From an uncultured Clostridia bacterium (GTDB lineage: Bacteria > Bacillota_A > Clostridia > TANB77 > CAG-508), in the NCBI GenBank assembly GCA_948852375.1, contig CAQOYX010000043.1:1-11680 (forward strand): DNA of 11,680 nt, given 5' to 3'. Within the stretch, counting starts at the first letter, position 1. Every line of letters starts with the position of its first letter. Of this stretch, positions 6,534 to 11,680 are shown one piece after another. The position numbers were made by a program, and so were the translations under genes. The notes under the pieces were generated by a model that saw only the letters and a list, made by a program, of their open reading frames with translations, was not told where the DNA came from and did not search any database.

Positions 6534-6884
6534 TCATCTTTGAGTTTGCATAGAATATAAATGTTTTATGGTATTCTCAACAAATTTTTTATTGTCAGAT
6601 TTTAATTTCAAGTAAATTGAAGAAGTTTCAACGGAAAATACATCAACAGTATCATTAGAATTATTGATTGTAGTATTAAAAACATAATTAGGTGTTACAT
6701 CCAAAGCATTACAAATATCAATTATAAGTGAAATGCTACCAGAAGATATTCCACGCTCAATTGCACTTATGTATTTTGTTGAAACATTACATTTTTCAGA
6801 AAGAGCTTCTTGTGTTAATCCTTTTTTTAATCTAGCGATTTGAATATTGTTTCCTATATTTTTTAAAGATTTTGTATTTTTCAT
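6534..6884 (-). CDS. XRE-family transcriptional regulator
   Basis: A 116-residue regulator with an N-terminal Cro/C1-type helix-turn-helix at residues 9-64: IGNNIQIARLKKGLTQEALSEKCNVSTKYISAIERG, where LTQEALSEKCNVS is helix 2 and turn and TKYISAIERG is the recognition helix, then SISLIIDICNALDVTPNYVF closing the bundle. The C-terminal 45 residues are charged and probably serve for dimer formation or signal input; no peptidase or known ligand domain is seen. A G-rich ribosome binding site (AAGGGGGA) lies about 8 bases before the ATG, and a -35/-10 pair is visible upstream. It converges with the MmcQ gene across a shared terminator. Its target is unknown; as a stand-alone regulator it may control itself. 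Confidence 0.88.
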   Translation of the reverse strand: MKNTKSLKNIGNNIQIARLKKGLTQEALSEKCNVSTKYISAIERGISSGSISLIIDICNALDVTPNYVFNTTINNSNDTVDVFSVETSSIYLKLKSDNKKFVENTIKHLYSMQTQR

Positions 6885-6906
6885 ATAATAAGTAATCCCC
6901 CTTTCT

Positions 6907-6936
6907 TATATAGAAATAATATAAGAATTATGGCAA
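6907..6936 (-). promoter_or_regulatory. Likely promoter of the XRE regulator gene at 6534-6884
   Basis: On the minus strand, TTGCCA (complement of 6931-6936), an 18-base spacer and TATATA (complement of 6907-6912) lie about 20 bases before the ribosome binding site and start codon. Confidence 0.45.
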
Positions 6937-7030
6937 AAATAAAACAAACATATATTAGAAAAAAAGCAAAAGTAAAATAAAATATTGATTTATAATATAA
7001 GATATGTTAATATAGTAATGGATAAAAATA

Positions 7031-7054
7031 AAAGAATATGAAACCATATTCTTT
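7031..7054 (-). terminator. Hairpin terminator after the second XRE gene
   Basis: AAAGAATATG (7031-7040) and CATATTCTTT (7045-7054) form a perfect 10-pair stem with a 4-base loop. On the minus strand it is followed by TATTTTTAT, as expected of a terminator for the leftward gene that ends at 7120. Confidence 0.75.
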
Positions 7055-7101
7055 AACATTTATTTAACTAAAAAATACGAAAAAGTATAAATTTAGATGT
7101 C

Positions 7102-7426
7102 ATTGTAAAATAATAATAATTAATCAAATAAGTTATTGGTATTTTCAAATAATTGTTCATAAGATACATTTAGAACTTTGCAGAATGCAATAATTTCAAA
7201 GTCTTTTAACAATAATTTTTGATTTTCAATTTGAGAAATGTCTGAATGATAAATATCTATACCAAGTAAAGCTATTTTATTAGAAAGTTCTCTTTGAGTT
7301 AAGCCACGCAATTCTCTATACTTTTTAATATTTCTACCAATAACATTAGATTTACCATTTAACTTTTTAACTTGCATATATAGTAGTTTCCTTTCCAACA
7401 TTAATTATTATTGTATATTTTACAAT
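7102..7426. repeat. Inverted repeats flanking the second XRE gene
   Basis: Left copy 7102-7124 reads ATTGTAAAAT followed by AATAATAATTAAT. The reverse complement of right copy 7400-7426 reads ATTGTAAAAT, ATAC, AATAATAATTAAT. That is 23 matching bases with one 4-base gap. The left copy overlaps the gene's stop codon and the right copy lies just before the longer start. The composition is low-complexity, so chance is possible. Confidence 0.4.
7120..7377 (-). CDS. XRE-family helix-turn-helix protein (second copy)
   Basis: A small Cro/C1-type DNA-binding protein of 85 residues if started at the ATG whose first base is 7377. That start is preferred because GGAAAGGAAA lies 11 bases before it; the longer start at 7401 (93 residues) has no ribosome binding site. 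The whole protein is essentially the domain: VIGRNIKKYRELRGLTQRELSNKIALLGIDIYHSDISQIENQ, with a slightly longer turn than usual (IALLGIDIYHSDI), then DFEIIAFCKVLNVSYEQLF. This longer-loop form is common in small Firmicute regulators. It lies divergent to the response-regulator-like gene at 7492, so their control regions share 114 bases, in which two inverted repeats could be operators. The gene is flanked by a near-perfect inverted repeat. The target is not known. Confidence 0.82.
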   Translation of the reverse strand: MQVKKLNGKSNVIGRNIKKYRELRGLTQRELSNKIALLGIDIYHSDISQIENQKLLLKDFEIIAFCKVLNVSYEQLFENTNNLFD

Positions 7427-7440
7427 ATTTATTTACTAAT

Positions 7441-7463
7441 CTTGGTAGACTATTTCTATCAAG
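7441..7463. promoter_or_regulatory. Inverted repeat upstream of the response-regulator-like gene
   Basis: CTTGGTAG (7441-7448) and CTATCAAG (7456-7463) are inverted with one mismatch and a 7-base centre. It lies 28 bases before the ATG at 7492. TTGTA-5-TACAA (7411-7425) lies closer to the divergent XRE gene. Either could be an operator for that regulator. Confidence 0.35.
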
Positions 7464-7491
7464 AGAAGAAAATTTTACAAAGTAGGGAAAA

Positions 7492-8472
7492 ATGAAAGAG
7501 ATAAAATTTGATTTAATAGATGAGATTTGTGAAGAACAAGATTTTGATGAATTATTATTAAGAATTTTAAACTGTAATAAACAAAAGAGAATAAATCAAA
7601 TATTACAGGATATTGAAGAAAATAATGACTTTGATGCTGAAACAAAGAAGAAATTATATGAAGAAATATTTGAATATGTAGAGGATACCAATAATTATTT
7701 AAAGACAAATTTAAAGGAGATATTTACTATTGCTGCTAAAGAAACAATAGTGAAAATAAATAATGAAATAATGGAAGGAAAGATTAAATTGAGTAGAAAA
7801 ATTAAAATCATAATTGCAGATGACAATATTCATATATGCAAATTTATAAAAGAATTTTTAGAAAAATATGAAGATATAGAAATATTAGGAATTGCTAATA
7901 GTGATGAAGATGAAATAAAAATGATTGAGGAATTAAAGCCAGAAATTGTAATAACAGACCTTATGCGCAATCATAGATATACGGGTTTAGACATTATAAA
8001 GAGTTATTTTGCTAAAAATAAAGACATTGCATTTTTAGTTATATCTGCAGATAACAAAAGTGATGTTATAAATGGTGGACTAGAAGTAGCAGGATATATA
8101 AAGAAACCAGTTAATGATTATGAAGAAATATATACAGAATTAAAAAGAATAAAAAGAGAATTAGAAAATAAAAAATATTTAGAATGGGATGAAAAATATC
8201 ATAATTTAGAGATTTTAAATATAAGAAAAATGTTAAGTTTTAAGGAGAAAAGAATATTAAAAAAATTAGGTATTACAATAAAAAATAAAAAGCATACAGA
8301 ATGTGAAATAGAGTGTTTGATGTTAGAATTATTATTATATTATGATGATCCAGAAGAATATCTATCTAAAGAAGAAAAAAAGTATCAGAAGTCTTTAGAA
8401 GGAACAGGTGTTAGTAGAGAGGAGTACAATAAGCTTTTAAATAAGATAACAAAAATCAAAGGAGAACTTTAA
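7492..8472 (+). CDS. Orphan response-regulator-like protein with central receiver domain
   Basis: A 326-residue protein in three parts. Residues 1-100 are an acidic helical region unlike any domain I know. Residues 103-220 are a two-component receiver domain: IKIIIADDN with the acidic pair D110-D111, the phospho-acceptor D156 in IVITDLM, the conserved S185 in LVISAD, and K205-P206 in YIKKPV, so all the phosphorylation residues are present. Residues 250-326 are a helical region whose start (ILKKLGITIKNKKHT) resembles the 71-residue protein at 5846-6061. There is no recognisable DNA-binding output domain and no histidine kinase nearby, so it may signal through protein contacts. The start has a short AGGGA site. 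The gene lies between a divergent XRE regulator and the retroelement, with a separate promoter after it, so a link with the retroelement is unproven. Confidence 0.75.
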   Translation: MKEIKFDLIDEICEEQDFDELLLRILNCNKQKRINQILQDIEENNDFDAETKKKLYEEIFEYVEDTNNYLKTNLKEIFTIAAKETIVKINNEIMEGKIKLSRKIKIIIADDNIHICKFIKEFLEKYEDIEILGIANSDEDEIKMIEELKPEIVITDLMRNHRYTGLDIIKSYFAKNKDIAFLVISADNKSDVINGGLEVAGYIKKPVNDYEEIYTELKRIKRELENKKYLEWDEKYHNLEILNIRKMLSFKEKRILKKLGITIKNKKHTECEIECLMLELLLYYDDPEEYLSKEEKKYQKSLEGTGVSREEYNKLLNKITKIKGEL

Positions 8473-8506
8473 AACATTGAACTTAATGGATTTTTTAGGG
8501 AATTCA

Positions 8507-8515
8507 TGTTAAAAT
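8507..8515 (+). promoter_or_regulatory. Extended -10 promoter for the retroelement operon
   Basis: TGTTAAAAT (TG, one base, TAAAAT) lies 25 bases before the ATG at 8541 and 13 bases before a strong AAGGAGG. The -35 region is weak. It would drive the accessory gene, the template repeat and possibly the reverse transcriptase. Confidence 0.5.
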
Positions 8516-8540
8516 ACAGAAATGTGTAAGGAGGATAAAA

Positions 8541-9122
8541 ATGTTACAAGTTAGTAGAGATAGTAATTTGAAAATACCTAAAAAATTAGAAGATTTTAAC
8601 GGAGCTGAAAACAGTATTGAGGATAAAGTAGCAGTGAAGCAAGCTATTGCTACTGCTGAGAATAAAAGATTTAATAAAAAAGAAATTGAAGAAAGCGTAG
8701 AAAATGACAATGAATTAGAACAAGTGAATAAGTTGCCATTTAATGCAAATGATTTAATGGTTATAACAGTAGTAAAGAAACTAGCAGCTTATATAATTGC
8801 AGTTACAGAAAAATCTCCAAAAAAATTTAGAGGAGTATTTGTAAATAGAATGCAGAACTATTGTCTTGATACATTAGAATGCTTATTAGAAGCTAATTTT
8901 ATTAGAATGGATGCAGTAGAAAAGAAAACAAAAAGAGAAGAATTACAAAAAGAGGCAATAGTAAAATTAAAATTACTAGGATATGTTTCTATGGTGGCAG
9001 AAAATTCTGGATGCATATTAAAGAAACAATACAAACAAATTTCTATTCAATTATCAGAAGCAATTAATTTAACAGTAGCATGGAAAAAGAGTGATGATGA
9101 AAGATGGAAAAAACGAAGTTAG
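8541..9122 (+). CDS. avd: Avd-like accessory variability protein of a diversity-generating retroelement
   Basis: A 193-residue protein. Residues about 73-190 form the four-helix-bundle pattern of Avd and of bacterial 23S rRNA intervening-sequence proteins: VKKLAAYIIAVTEKSPKKFRGVFVNRMQNYCLDTLECLLEA, a second charged helix pair with REELQKEAIVKLKLLGYVSMVAEN, and a last helix KQYKQISIQLSEAINLTVAWKKS. In known retroelements, Avd forms a pentamer that binds the reverse transcriptase and template RNA and is needed for cDNA synthesis. The usual length is about 130 residues; here there is an extra hydrophilic N-terminal arm of about 70 residues. The strong ribosome binding site AAGGAGG lies 6 bases before ATG. 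The gene lies directly upstream of the template repeat, the classical position. The fold is well supported by context; the arm's role is unknown. Confidence 0.82.
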   Translation: MLQVSRDSNLKIPKKLEDFNGAENSIEDKVAVKQAIATAENKRFNKKEIEESVENDNELEQVNKLPFNANDLMVITVVKKLAAYIIAVTEKSPKKFRGVFVNRMQNYCLDTLECLLEANFIRMDAVEKKTKREELQKEAIVKLKLLGYVSMVAENSGCILKKQYKQISIQLSEAINLTVAWKKSDDERWKKRS

Positions 9123-9151
9123 GATTTTAGGCTGAAAGGCTTTTAATTAAG

Positions 9152-9176
9152 AGAAAAATTTATTTCGGGTTTTTCT
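9152..9176 (+). other. Hairpin upstream of the template repeat
   Basis: AGAAAAA (9152-9158) pairs with TTTTTCT (9170-9176), 7 pairs with an 11-base loop. It lies between the stop of the accessory gene and the template repeat. It may be a weak terminator or the 5' part of the template RNA structure. Confidence 0.4.
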
Positions 9177-9193
9177 TTGTAGCCCCATTCTCT

Positions 9194-9270
9194 ATGACGC
9201 GCGCGTGGTTAACGATAATGGTAATAGAAATTACAACAATGTTAACAAACGCAATGGTGGGGCTCGCCCA
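9194..9270 (+). repeat. Template repeat (TR) of the diversity-generating retroelement
   Basis: Seventy-seven non-coding bases that align without gaps to the variable repeat at 10847-10923. Within the 75 bases from 9196, 13 of 25 adenines differ in the VR, while only 1 of 50 other bases does, the signature of adenine-directed mutagenesis. The conserved ends are the GC-rich GACGCGCGCGTGGTT and GGGGCTCGCCCA; the latter is the candidate initiation-of-mutagenic-homing region. Read in the target's frame, the middle contains eight AAY codons, the codons that give most amino acid variety. AGCCCCATT (9181-9189) can pair with AATGGTGGGGCT (9253-9264) apart from one extra T, which would close the whole repeat as one RNA loop. 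It lies between the accessory and reverse transcriptase genes. Confidence 0.95.
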
Positions 9271-9480
9271 GATTCACTTTTGATAAATCCTATAAAAGTG
9301 GATTTAAAATAAAGAATCAGAGAAATATATTTTAAGGAAAATATATCAGTATTTTAAAGTGAAGGAATTTTTCTCTTTTCTAACCGCTAAAGAAATAGTG
9401 CGGTGGAAGAATATGAACGCTTACACGAGCAACGAATAGATAATCTATTTTTTGCAAGTTTTAAGGAGCGTTCTTTTTTT
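9271..9480 (+). ncRNA. Structured spacer of the template RNA between TR and reverse transcriptase
   Basis: Three hairpins follow the TR. ATTCACTTTT (9272-9281) with AAAAGTGGAT (9294-9303) gives 10 pairs with one G-U and a 12-base loop, starting two bases after the TR. ACCGCTA (9383-9389) pairs with TAGTGCGGT (9396-9404) with one bulged base and a short loop. GAACGCT (9415-9421) with AGCGTTC (9467-9473) encloses GCAA/TTGC and AATAGA-TAA-TCTATT, and is followed by seven T. In the Bordetella phage system, the spacer just after the TR is part of the template RNA and primes cDNA synthesis. Here the last hairpin resembles a terminator placed just before the reverse transcriptase ribosome binding site, so it may end the template RNA or limit enzyme production. 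Confidence 0.6.
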
Positions 9481-9495
9481 AGGAGGAAATACAAT

Positions 9496-10521
9496 ATGGA
9501 ATTAAAAGAAATTTTTACATTTGAAAATTTATATGATGCATATAAAGGTTGTAGAAAATCTAAACAACATAAAGGAGAAGTGATACGATTTGAAGCTAAT
9601 TTATCAAGTAATATAAGTAATCTTATGAACGATATAATGTCAAAGAAATATAAATTAGGAAAGTATAAAGAATTTTTAATATATGAGCCAAAAGAAAGAG
9701 TTATAGAAGCATTACCTTTTAGAGATAGAGTTGTTATAAAGTGTTTTTGTGATGTGGCATTAAGAGATAAAATTGATAGAAAACTAATATATGATAATGC
9801 AGCATGCAGAAAAGAAAAAGGAACAACATTTGCTATAAAACGATTAGAAAATTTTTTAAGAAATGAGTATAGAAAAGAACAAAACAATAAAATATTTTTT
9901 CTAAAATGTGATATAAGAAAGTATTTTCAAAGCATAGATCACGAAGTGCTATTAAATTTACTAAAAAAGATTAATTTTTCAAGTGATGAGATGTGGATGA
10001 TAGAAAAATTAGTAAAAGAACAGCCTAATAATGCAGATGTTGGCTTACCACTTGGAAATCAATCTAGTCAATGGTTTGCACTATTATATTTAAATGTAAT
10101 CGACAGATATGTTAAAGAAGATTTAAGAGTAAAAGGGTATATTCGTTATATGGACGACATGATTTTGGTTCATAGAGATAAAAGTTATTTACAATATTCA
10201 CTTTCAAAAATAAAGGAGAAATGTGAACATGAGTTAAAACTATCACTAAATCAAAAAACACAAATAGGAATTGTAAAAAATGGAATAGATTTTTTAGGAT
10301 ATAGGCATATCTTAAATGAAGATGGCAGTATAACAAGAAAATTACGAGTTTCATCTAAACAAAGATTAAAAAAACATTTGAAAACATTGCATAAATTAAG
10401 AGAAAAAAATATTGTTGATGAGGAATATGTTTATATTAGAAAAAATGCATTTTATAACCATATCAAAGACACAAAAGAAAGTCAAAAATTAAAAAATGAA
10501 ACTTTTCCACAAAAACTGTAA
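9496..10521 (+). CDS. Diversity-generating retroelement reverse transcriptase
   Basis: A 341-residue reverse transcriptase that would copy the TR RNA with errors at adenine, giving cDNA that replaces the VR in the target gene. The start at ATG 9496 is chosen because AGGAGG (9481-9486) lies 9 bases before it; the frame is open back to a GTG at 9403 inside the structured spacer, but that start has no ribosome binding site. Fingers and palm motifs are in order: FRDRVVIKCFCDV near 75-87, motif A KCDIRKYFQSID with D139, motif B GLPLGNQSSQWFALLYLN at 183-200, the catalytic YMDD at 218-221, and IDFLGYR near 286-292. LGNxxSQ in place of the intron-type QGxxxSP is characteristic of retroelements of this class. 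There is no maturase or endonuclease domain, ruling out a mobile intron. Length is typical (about 330-400). Confidence 0.96.
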   Translation: MELKEIFTFENLYDAYKGCRKSKQHKGEVIRFEANLSSNISNLMNDIMSKKYKLGKYKEFLIYEPKERVIEALPFRDRVVIKCFCDVALRDKIDRKLIYDNAACRKEKGTTFAIKRLENFLRNEYRKEQNNKIFFLKCDIRKYFQSIDHEVLLNLLKKINFSSDEMWMIEKLVKEQPNNADVGLPLGNQSSQWFALLYLNVIDRYVKEDLRVKGYIRYMDDMILVHRDKSYLQYSLSKIKEKCEHELKLSLNQKTQIGIVKNGIDFLGYRHILNEDGSITRKLRVSSKQRLKKHLKTLHKLREKNIVDEEYVYIRKNAFYNHIKDTKESQKLKNETFPQKL

Positions 10522-10538
10522 AAAAATATGTAAAACTA

Positions 10539-10567
10539 TTCCCAAAAAAAAGTTGTTATGGTAGAAT
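10539..10567 (+). promoter_or_regulatory. Likely promoter of the variable target gene
   Basis: TTCCCA (10539-10544; 4 of 6 consensus bases), a 17-base spacer, and an extended -10 TGGTAGAAT (10559-10567). This could give the target gene its own expression, separate from the reverse transcriptase. Confidence 0.4.
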
Positions 10568-10592
10568 AAAAAAAGAGATAATGTGTCTATGA

Positions 10593-10608
10593 AATTTTTA
10601 TAAAAATT
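10593..10608. repeat. Perfect AT palindrome before the target gene
   Basis: AATTTTTA joined directly to TAAAAATT forms a 16-base perfect palindrome, flanked on both sides by TCTATG. It lies between the putative -10 and the ribosome binding site of the target gene. It may be an operator or a weak terminator; base composition makes chance possible. Confidence 0.35.
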
Positions 10609-10641
10609 CTATGGATATACAAAAATATAGGAGTAGTATAG

Positions 10642-11680
10642 ATGAGTAATTTTACTTTTTTAACCGAAGAACAATATTTTGGAAGTGATAAATTAGATAT
10701 ATTAGAGAAGAGAGGAACAAAAGCAGCAATAACAGATTTCTCTATTCTTTTAGGTGCTTATGTTTCTGACAACAATCATATAGATAATGATAGTTCTTTG
10801 GAGGGAAGAACAGGATATTATTGGACAAAATCAGATGATGGAGATAATGACGCGCGCGTGGTTTTCGGTCTTGGTCGTAGCACTTACGACATTGTTAACG
10901 AACGCTATGTTGGGGCTCGCCCAGCTTTGCCGTTCTCATCAATCTCTAATATCCCCACGAACGGAGAGAGTGGGAAAAGAGCAAGAGATGGTATTCTTGA
11001 AGTAGAGTATGGATATTACCCACAAAAAGCAGCATCAAAAGACATGCAAGAAAGACTAGAAAGAGCATATAGAAGTGGTAGTATATCAAAAACAAGAAAT
11101 AGTTATACAACAGATTCAAGAAAATATGATGCTTATGGCGAAAAATTTTTAGCAAAACAACATGAAGAATATGAATATAATGGTAAAAGATATGTAAGAG
11201 TTGAAGCTAATTCAGATTTTGGAGGAAATAGATTTACACTTTCAAATGGAGAACAATACAGAGATGGAGATAATGTATGGGTAGAAGTTTCTCCTGTAAA
11301 ATGGTTAGTTGATGAAAGAGAAAAAGTCATGCTAACAGATAAATTGATATTCTCTGGAGTACAATTTAATCATACTAGAGATTACCATACAAGAGATTTT
11401 GATAAAACAGACATAAAGACATTTATGGATAGATATTTGGAAAGAGATTTAGAACAGTCAAGAGGTACAATAACATTAGAAGAGCAAACAGAAGAAACAG
11501 AAGAATTCAAGCCAAGAAAATCTAGATTACAAAAATTAAATCCAGATAAAACAAAAACTGCTGATAGAAGCAGAATGACAGACACTGAAATAATACAAAA
11601 TTGGATTGAAGCAGGAGAGTCAGTCTTATTAAGAGGACCATCTGGAATAGGAAAAACAGAAAGAATAAAAACATTATATC
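10642..11680 (+). CDS. Retroelement target: variable C-type-lectin-like protein with C-terminal P-loop ATPase, 3' end outside window
   Basis: The ATG at 10642 follows AGGAG (10629-10633), and the frame is open for 346 codons to the window edge. Residues 1-100 form the variable domain: TDFSILLGAYVSD, RTGYYWTKS, then the variable segment D70-P94 ending VGARPALPF, matching the GxRPxLPF end typical of C-type-lectin-fold target proteins. Relative to the TR-encoded residues, ten positions between 75 and 89 are changed through adenine substitutions, plus V90. Residues about 115-270 form a second region (EVEYGYYPQKAAS, NVWVEVSPVKWLVDEREKVML) of the kind seen attached to lectin-like domains in Firmicutes. 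After an acidic linker, residues 315-346 hold IIQNWIEAGESVLLRGPSGIGKTERI, a Walker A P-loop at 332-339 in a MoxR/AAA+-like setting. There is no signal peptide, so it is probably cytoplasmic: a diversified recognition domain driving an ATPase. Confidence 0.88.
   Translation, partial: MSNFTFLTEEQYFGSDKLDILEKRGTKAAITDFSILLGAYVSDNNHIDNDSSLEGRTGYYWTKSDDGDNDARVVFGLGRSTYDIVNERYVGARPALPFSSISNIPTNGESGKRARDGILEVEYGYYPQKAASKDMQERLERAYRSGSISKTRNSYTTDSRKYDAYGEKFLAKQHEEYEYNGKRYVRVEANSDFGGNRFTLSNGEQYRDGDNVWVEVSPVKWLVDEREKVMLTDKLIFSGVQFNHTRDYHTRDFDKTDIKTFMDRYLERDLEQSRGTITLEEQTEETEEFKPRKSRLQKLNPDKTKTADRSRMTDTEIIQNWIEAGESVLLRGPSGIGKTERIKTLY
10847..10923 (+). repeat. Variable repeat (VR) in the target gene
   Basis: The gapless counterpart of the TR 1653 bases upstream, covering codons 70-94 of the target. 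Thirteen adenine positions are replaced (5 to T, 4 to C, 4 to G), showing no single preferred product base. The one other change is G9257 to T10910, near the 3' end. Identity resumes as GGGGCTCGCCCA and then fades, as expected where mutagenic homing starts. Confidence 0.95.
10930..10974 (+). repeat. Inverted repeats just after the variable repeat
   Basis: CCGTTC (10930-10935) is inverted at GAACGG (10959-10964), and CCCAC (10954-10958) at GTGGG (10970-10974). The two stems overlap and cannot form together. In studied retroelements, a hairpin or cruciform shortly after the VR aids homing; these are shorter and have larger loops than the classical ones. Confidence 0.4.

Noticed and set aside
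9403..9495. Reverse transcriptase starting at GTG 9403
   Set aside because: This stretch forms the structured spacer hairpin and T-tract and has no ribosome binding site, while ATG 9496 has AGGAGG at proper distance.
9123..9495. Protein-coding gene between accessory gene and reverse transcriptase
   Set aside because: No frame with start and ribosome binding site; the interval is accounted for by the TR and RNA structures.
9496..10521. Group II intron or retron reverse transcriptase
   Set aside because: There is no maturase or endonuclease domain and no intron or msr/msd-type RNA pattern. The LGNxxSQ motif plus TR/VR pair and accessory gene identify a diversity-generating retroelement.
10787..11005. 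Rightward 72-residue reading frame across the VR
   Set aside because: It overlaps the target gene in another frame, has no start signal, and the GARPALPF motif is read only in the frame from 10642.

Overview
The window is very AT-rich Gram-positive-type DNA, probably a low-GC Firmicute of the gut Clostridia/Bacilli kind. It has AGGAGG-type ribosome binding sites, extended -10 promoters, AGA as the main arginine codon, and both TGA and TAA as stops. No rRNA, tRNA or CRISPR array is visible. Neither the species nor the exact element type can be read from the sequence alone.

Bases 1-5434 look like part of a conjugative or mobilizable element. They hold the 3' part of a zinc-ribbon protein, a protein with a RusA-like acidic motif, a winged-helix protein, a VirD4/TraG-type coupling protein, a three-repeat S1-domain protein and a small unknown protein, the last four closely packed. 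The coupling gene (2377-4121) and S1 gene (4146-4962) look broken in standard translation. However, all six breaks are the same event: one extra C directly before a GGN glycine codon, so that CGG stands in frame. Dropping that C each time restores a 579-residue coupling protein and a 271-residue S1 protein. I find no other in-frame CGG in any gene of the window. This suggests that CGG is not read as arginine here and that CGGN is read as glycine by a +1 shift, or else that there is a systematic base-calling artefact. It is the most unusual thing in the window.

Bases 5435-8472 are ordinary-looking cargo or chromosome: two small unknown proteins, an MmcQ/YjbR protein, two leftward XRE-type regulators, and an orphan response regulator with its receiver domain in the middle of the chain.

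Bases 8473-11680 are a diversity-generating retroelement (DGR). In order they are an Avd-like accessory gene with a long N-terminal extension, a template repeat (TR, 9194-9270), a strongly structured spacer, a DGR-type reverse transcriptase (YMDD; LGNQSSQ motif), and a target gene whose variable repeat (VR, 10847-10923) differs from the TR at 13 of 25 adenines but only 1 of 50 other bases. The reverse transcriptase would copy TR RNA with errors at adenines, and the cDNA would overwrite the VR. The target protein carries its variable C-type-lectin-like segment near the N-terminus and continues to a P-loop (GPSGIGKT) at the window edge. It is therefore probably a diversified sensor joined to an ATPase rather than a simple surface lectin.
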